A stretch of 23,953 nucleotides of DNA from Immersiella caudata (Eukaryota > Ascomycota > Sordariomycetes > Sordariales > Lasiosphaeriaceae), in assembly GCA_030512335.1 (NCBI GenBank), contig JAULSU010000010.1:1-23953 (forward strand), written 5' to 3'. Numbering within the stretch: position 1 is the stretch's first letter; each line of letters opens with the position of its first letter. Below the pieces are notes generated by a model that saw only the letters and a list, made by a program, of their open reading frames with translations, had not been told where the DNA came from and made no database searches. A program made the translations under genes and the position numbers. Below are positions 18,288 to 23,953 of this stretch, in pieces.

Positions 18288-20607
18288 CTCGGCTAATACC
18301 GATGGCGGAGCGGAGCTTGGAAACCCAGAGGCGGTTGTGCGTGGTTTGGGGACCGACGCGGGGCGGGCTGGATTTGAGAGAACCACACAGCAGGCAATCT
18401 ACCTAACAGTAGATATCAGAGAAAGAGGGCCGCATGGGGATCTGTCTCGCCCTGACATGGCCGAGTCGTGATCTTATCTTAAAACTTCTGCAGGTACTGA
18501 AAATCACTGCCAAGGGCCGAACGTCCTTGCGGGGACGGGGTGCTCCGATGCTCTGGGTGCCCCAGTCGTGCCAGCCTCCCGAGCCGGAGCTCCATGAGGC
18601 CTGGTGGAGAGGATTTCCTACGCTTTGTCCAACGAATTGTGTGATGTGTTTTGCGAAGATGGTGAGATCGTCTTCAAAGCGCGCGTCGTTAGTGTCTGTG
18701 TGTCTCGCACCCTACTATCTCTCGCACATGGTGCCAAGTTTTGGCCCGGTACAACTAGTGGCCCTGTGTGGGCTTGACCGTCTCCCGGGCGGGTTGGGAG
18801 GTGTCACAATTGCCCCTACCCTACACCCTGTGGAGAACTCGCATCAGATGCACTTGGTGTGAAGTTGTCACGCTGGAAGGATGGAGAAAAGCGGAGAAGA
18901 TCCTGGCCACCCTCTCCTATTATGGACCGTCCAGGCCTTCCCCACCACCTTGAACATCGCCGTCGAAATGCGGTTGTTGTCGCAGAGTTGATGAAAGCGG
19001 CACTACCCCCAATCTGTCAAGCCTTTCGCCGCGCGCTCAGCCGAGAGTTGCGTCTGCCACCTCGACGCAGTCGTTACTAAAGAGTATCGAGATTCGGTAG
19101 AGGCTTGTCTGAAGATGCAGATGTTTGCATCTGGAAAGCTGACGCCACAGACGGGATGCGTTGCAGCATTCTCCGTAGCGGGGTTCCAGCGCCCAAGCGT
19201 CCGAGTTGTTCGAGCTGGAGCGTGCACAGACATATCCTAGCGACGTCCAAGTCTGACGGTGGAGCGTGCAAAAACAAGGATGCACGGCGTCTGTGCTCGA
19301 GTACGAATGTGAAAGAGAGAAAAAAAATTCGGTCAATCGGTCTCGCTACCGACGACTGTCGCTGTGGCGCGACAGACATGGGACGAAGTGTAAAAAGTCA
19401 GATGGGAGTTGAATTGTTGCGGTTGGTGGGAATGAGTGGGGCTCAACGGACACCATGCTAGTTCGAGAAGCGTTCCCGTTGCGCTTGGGTGTTCGTGTTG
19501 TGGGCGGTCCAATCCGTGCGCAACCTGAGCGTTTTTCGACGAACTCTTTGCCAAATGCAAACGTTGAGCTCCGCCAGCTTGGTTTACCCGCCAGCCGTGG
19601 TTGGCAATCGTCCCAGCAGCTCAACACGGTGCGCACCGGCCGAGCCCGTCTCCCTCGGCTTGGAGTGGGAAGGCTTGGTGGAGCACCAGCCGCACGGGAC
19701 ACCAGGCGCCCACAAATGGAGGGGCACCCCCACAGAAGGGGAAGTGCAGTGGTGACTCGTCGGCCGTCAACATACCGGGACCCGGACTCGAGGTGATCTT
19801 GACAATCTCCCGCTCCTCGGGTCTCTGACTGCAGACAAAATGTAGGCCAGCCCCAAACCAGTCCAGTCCAACATCAGCGGCCCCCAACTGAACGATTGAA
19901 CTGCAATCCTGCCACGATATCCCGTTCTCGCTCCTGGCACGGCACGCAGCGATGACGGGGATGCAAATCTCGATCACAGCTCAACGGGCGCTTAACACAG
20001 CAGGCGTCGGCAGCGGACAGTGTTCTTGTCGGAGATCTAGTGGGTGCTGCGGACCTTGAACCGACCCAGGTCGCGGACCAGTCGTATCTCAGACATCACA
20101 GGCCTTCCCAGCAGATATCACGGCCCGCGTCAATGCGCGGGAAGAGCGAGAATAAAATCATGTGCGACGTTGGGGGCGACAGGGCCACCGCCAAGAGCTA
20201 TTCGCTTGACCGGCTCCGGGACCATGAGGAACGCAGCGGAGCCGCAGGTGCAAAGGGGCAAAGGGACGCTACTGCAAACACAAGTCGCTACCCTATATAT
20301 TCCCCTGGGCCATCCATTCAGGCATCTTATGCTAAGCCCTCTCCCCCAATGGCGGCGCGGGCATGGCGAGATTAGGCTACGCATAGTGCTGCAATTAGAA
20401 AATTGGAGACGGACGATGGAGACCTGTAATTTGACACGCATTGGCGTTAGCTGACCTCGCTGTAGCCAGGTCGGCCTGTCGAGATTAAAATATAGACCTG
20501 GTTCCCGACACAAGTAATGTCACAGGCCAGGTCTCGATCTCTTGTTGGTCGTCGCCACACACACTCGTTTTTTTCTTCGTCCCGTTGTAGGGTTACCGTT
20601 GTGGGCA
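18288..20607. other. 2.3-kb gene-poor stretch upstream of receptor and esterase
   Basis: Divergent intergenic region between the minus-strand receptor and the plus-strand esterase. Several frames of 75-135 codons exist, but none has recognisable motifs, signal peptides or coherent introns. Its right end contains TATA-like elements of the esterase promoter (TATATAT at 20294-20300 and the one listed at 20485-20495). No tRNA or repeat with clear ends was found. Confidence 0.5.
20485..20495 (+). promoter_or_regulatory. TATA-like element of the carboxylesterase
   Basis: TTAAAATATAG about 110 bp before the carboxylesterase ATG. A pyrimidine-rich stretch (TTTTTTTCTTC, about 20569-20579) lies between it and the start. 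Assigned by motif and position. Confidence 0.4.
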
Positions 20608-22603
20608 ATGGCTGGTTTCAAGTGGATCGCCTCGCGCGTTGCGACAGGCCTTCTCCTGTCGGGTGCTTGCCTTGCAATGCCCACCCCAGGGGTCAGCACC
20701 ACTGCTGGTGTGCCTGTCGCCCGCTCCGCTTCCATCGAGCAGCCCAACGTCGACTTCCAGCTCCAGTTCGTCCAAGAGCTCATCGCCAACGCTACCGAGG
20801 CCGAAGAGAGTCAACTTGGCGCGAAGAAGCGCTCGCTGCTGGGTTCGCTCCTCTGCAACCAAGCCTCTGATTTGGTAGTCAACCTCGGATATGCCAAGTA
20901 TCAGGGCTACTCCAACTCGGCCACCGGCCTGAACTACTGGAAAGGGTTGGCTTCTTCATAACTTAGGCACTGTCACACACCCTAATCACCATTGTCGCAG
21001 CATCCGTTACGCCGCGCCCCCAATAGGAGATCTAAGGTGGAAGGCTCCAAGATTCCCTACCCCCGAGTCTGGTCTCCCTGTCCGTCATGCCGATAGCTTC
21101 GGCCCCGCCTGCCCCCAGGCCTATCCTGCCGTCCCGGGTGTGCCCTTCATCCCCGGCAATGAGGACTGCCTCTTCCTGAACGTCTATGCCCCGGCCGGCG
21201 CCAGCAACCTCCCCGTCCTCGTGTGGATTCACGGCGGCGGCTACGGTTTCGGCGATGGCACCCTCGACATGACCGACATCATCAACGCCAACAACAAGGG
21301 CTTTGTTGTCGTGTCGATCCAGTACCGCCTCGGCGCCTTCGGCTTCTTGGCCTCCAAGGAGCTCCGCGAGAATGGTGTCGTCAATGCCGGCATCCTCGAC
21401 CAGGCCTTTGCTCTGGCTTGGATCAAGCTCTACGTCTGCCAGTTTGGCGGTGACCCCTTCTCCGTCACCATCTCGGGCGAGTCGGCTGGCGCGAGCTCTG
21501 TCATGTACCACGGCTTGGCTGTGGACGGCGGTCTCGGCTCTCTTCTCTTCGACAAGTCCATTGCTGCGTCCCCGTACCTACCCTTCCAGTACAAGTTCGA
21601 CGCCTCCGTCCCGACCAGCAAGTACTACGCCTTCTCCACCGCCTCCGGCTGCCCCAGCACTGGTGATGTCCTTGGCTGCCTCCGGGGTAAGGACACGGCT
21701 GTCCTCCAGCAAGCAAACTTTGACGTGACGCAGGCGTCGACCTACGGCTACTGGTGAGTTTTCCGCAAGTCAGGACTGGCACCGAATCCAACACAATGCA
21801 GGGCCTTCTACCCCGTCACAGACAACGTATACATAACCTCGCTTCCCTCCGGACAGCTCACTGGTAAACGCGTCAACGGCAAGAAGCTCCTCGTCGGCGC
21901 CAACGCCAACGAGGGCCCCCTCTTCGTCCCCCCCGCCATCAATACCGAGGCCGACGTCGCTTGGTGGCTGACCCAGGAATTCCCCAACCTCTCCTCTACC
22001 CAGCTCAACTCCATCCTCGCCGCTAACCCTAACTCAGCCCCTACAGGCCCTACAGCCCCCCGCTTTGAGACAAACGGCCTCACCGGCCCTAACGCCATGC
22101 AAGTCTCAGGCGGCGCCAACGGCCAGCAGCAGCGCGCCAACAACATCCACGCCGAGGCCACCTTCGTGTGCCCCGCCTACTGGATGGCCGATGCCTACAC
22201 TAGCAACACCAAGTCAGCCTACCTCTATCAGTGGTCCGTCCCCTTTGCCTGGCACGGAACCGACGTGGCGGCCTACTTCGGCCCGGTCACCGAGAACCTC
22301 GGCAACGACATTGTCCTTGCCTTCCGCAAGATCTGGGGCAACTTTGTCACAACCGGAAATCCCAGCGTCAGCAACACCGTCACTTGGCCCGTCTGGAGCG
22401 AGAGCTCGCCCAAGCTGGTCAACCTCAACCAAACTGGCGGTGTTGAGTATAATTTCACCACACAGTGGGGTGTCCCTGTCAAGCAGTACAAGGCACCGGG
22501 TCAGCAGGCTGCCATCTCGATCGCGCCCGCTGACACTTGGGAGGGCGGTCGTGGATCGCGTTGTGACTTTTATCTGGGCCTTGCGCCCAGCATTCCCGCT
22601 TAG
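20608..22603 (+). CDS. secreted type-B carboxylesterase/lipase, 630 aa, three exons
   Basis: An intact alpha/beta-hydrolase of the cholinesterase/type-B carboxylesterase family, which hydrolyses carboxylic esters outside the cell. Exons are 20608-20945, 21001-21753 and 21802-22603 (1893 nt). Intron 1 (55 nt) has a weak GTTGGC donor and joins NYWKG to IRYAAPPIGDLRW; intron 2 (48 nt) is GTGAGT-AG. ATG 20608 starts a signal peptide (ATGLLLSGACLA). Residues about 24-75 look like a propeptide ending in the dibasic KKR (73-75). Then come EDCLFLNVY (167-175), the oxyanion-hole HGGGYGFG from His190, the nucleophile elbow GESAGA (Ser274), a likely acid in NANEGP (Glu401) and the catalytic His515 in WHGTD. 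The substrate cannot be told; fungal relatives include lipases, feruloyl esterases and detoxifying esterases. An AT-rich 3' flank follows. Confidence 0.96.
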
Positions 22604-23202
22604 GCGAATGGGGGTAATGTCTAATTCATGACGATCCCGGTATGGTGCACGACGAGTTGCATATATGGAGATGAAGTCAATATTCACAGGCGTCTCTTGG
22701 GAGGACAGGAATAGAGTGTAAATAGTTTTATGTACATATATAGCAGCTTTTCGGGTTGTGATGCAACAATGCCAAGCGTCGGAGTTAAGGGTTGGCAATC
22801 GGCAGTGTGGATGGCGACATGCCGGCGCCGGATCTCCAATTGACTCAAACCTCCCCAATTCTTACCCCATTGGCCGTGCGAGTGTTGCGCGGGGAGCGTA
22901 CCTGCTTCTGTGATGATGCGTCCGATTTGTTGACCAGTGGATGTGTTCCCCGCACTTCGGATGCGGAGCAGCCAAAGAGGTGCCGCCCATTGCGTCTTTG
23001 TGTGTTGGAATGATGCACGGGTGATGCCGCCATCGCGGAAAAGTTATCTCACGCAAGCGTCACGGCTTATATCATGTATAAATTTCCCTCGAATCTAACA
23101 TCGAGACTTCCATTCCATCCTCCAAATCCCGACAAATCACATCCCTACGCAGCAAGTTCACACACACCCCCTTTTCAGCGACCCCCCTCAGAGACACCCG
23201 CC
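22604..23202. other. intergenic: esterase 3' flank and DUF1993 promoter
   Basis: About 600 bp without a gene. An AT-rich segment (TGTAAATAGTTTTATGTACA, about 22717-22736, continuing ATATATAG) is a likely 3'-end/polyadenylation region of the esterase. A TATA element sits at 23077-23083. Confidence 0.5.
23077..23083 (+). promoter_or_regulatory. TATA box of the DUF1993 gene
   Basis: TATAAAT about 126 bp before the ATG at 23203, followed by a CT- and CA-rich leader. Assigned by motif and position. Confidence 0.55.
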
Positions 23203-23801
23203 ATGGCCACCATCAACATCTCCTCCCACGTTGCCACCACCTTCACCAAAGGCCTCAACACCCTACTCCACATCCTCGACGCTGCCGAAGCCCACGCCAA
23301 GAAGACCGGCGCCGACGTCAATAATGACTACCTCCCCGCCCGTCTCATCGAGGACCAGCGCCCCCTTTCTTTTCAGATCCAAATGCCACCAAGAACGTCA
23401 AGGCCCACTTGGACCGTCTGAGCGGCTCAGACGCTGCCCCATGGGAGGACACGGAGAAGACGTGGGAGGAGTTCAGGAGCAGGATTGCGAAAGCGAAGAA
23501 GTACATTGAGGGTGTCGACCTGAGCGTGATTGACAAGAGGCTAGAGGAGGGTGTGAAAGTTGATCAGTTGAGTTTCTCATCCTCCCTTCTTTGCTTGCTG
23601 CAGAAACTGACGAAGTGAAACAGTCCGTTCGGTGCGACCGCACTCCATATCGCGGCCAAGGACTCTGTGCTGGGCCATGGCATCCCCAACTTTTACTTCC
23701 ATCTGGCGACGGCGTATTCGATTTTGAGGAGCAAGGGGGTTCCTGTGGGGAAGAAGGATTGGATCTTGGAGTTCTTCAGGCCAGAGGTTGAGTTCCCCTG
23801 A
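23203..23801 (+). CDS. DUF1993 family protein, one homopolymer frameshift
   Basis: Matches the DUF1993 family, small helical-bundle proteins found in bacteria and fungi, of unknown function. ATG 23203 is in a strong CGCCATGGCC context. The first frame gives TFTKGLNTLLHILDAAEAHA, LPARLIEDQRPLSFQIQ, then shifts by one base near 23380 (AAA where AAAA is expected) into ATKNVKAHLDRLSG and WEDTEKTWEEFRSRIAKAKK. An intron at 23567-23623 (GTTGAG donor, CTGAC branch, CAG acceptor) leads to PFGATALHIAAK, the conserved IPNFYFHLATAYSILRSKGV, and VGKKDW, ending at TGA 23799-23801. All family blocks are present in order, so the single indel is more likely a sequence error than decay. A TATA box lies at 23077. 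Confidence 0.85.
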
Positions 23802-23953
23802 GTGACTGCAATGTCACCGCGGGTTGTCTCCATGTCTTAGTACGACGTTGAGATATCACATGCGGCGCCAGCGAAGTTGATAAAGAAATGATTCTATTTT
23901 CTGACCTGGATAAGAGTACTTCTTTGCCCTAAATCACTTGGTCGACGGGCTTG
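23802..23953. other. 3' flank of the DUF1993 gene to window end
   Basis: AT-rich sequence (TAAAGAAATGATTCTATTTT) typical of a fungal 3' untranslated region. No further gene is seen. Confidence 0.4.

Noticed and set aside
22214..22858. Minus-strand frame of 214 codons
   Set aside because: Antisense to the esterase third exon, with low-complexity composition typical of a GC-rich shadow.

Overview
The window looks like nuclear DNA of a filamentous ascomycete (Pezizomycotina). Genes carry 48-72 nt spliceosomal introns with GTRNGT-type donors and CTGAC/CTAAC branch points. Recognisable families include PTH11/rhodopsin-type membrane receptors, a LaeA-like methyltransferase relic, a DUF8021 secreted protein, a pepsin-type protease relic and a fungal type-B carboxylesterase. 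No ribosome binding sites or operons are seen.

Left part (1 to about 9.3 kb), almost all on the minus strand: a possible small single-pass membrane protein (51-323), a decayed LaeA-like SAM methyltransferase (852-1893), a frameshifted DUF8021 secreted protein (2431-3235), a heavily broken aspartic protease (3733-5077), a 334-nt nearly pure poly-C tract (5535-5868), a 189-bp MITE with TA target duplication (6130-6318), an inosine-uridine nucleoside hydrolase with one frameshift (6397-7568), and a PTH11-like receptor with three frameshifts (8038-9314). Splice sites and domain motifs are still readable in these genes. Most lesions are single-base indels, often in short homopolymers. Two genes also carry substitutions that cannot be explained as simple indels: three in-frame stops in the methyltransferase and Asp to Asn in the protease active site.

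A gene-poor stretch (9.3-11.4 kb) separates this from a better preserved right part. That part holds a PhzF-family isomerase (11436-12359), a multi-span family-2 glycosyltransferase (12795-14543), a Ctr copper transporter with a GC-AG intron and a cluster of Mac1-like copper-response motifs upstream (15401-16069), a tRNA-Gln(TTG) with a short intron (16477-16568), an intact four-exon PTH11-like receptor (16805-18287), a second gene-poor stretch (18.3-20.6 kb), a secreted type-B carboxylesterase with an N-terminal propeptide-like extension (20608-22603), and a DUF1993 protein with one homopolymer frameshift (23203-23801).

I see no coherent biosynthetic cluster and no convincing new system. The genes look like independent accessory functions (surface sensing, secretion, nucleoside salvage, copper uptake, glycan synthesis). 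The points most worth a second look are the poly-C tract, the MITE, the copper-regulatory motif cluster with the GC-AG intron, and the question of whether the left-hand lesions are real decay or sequencing error.
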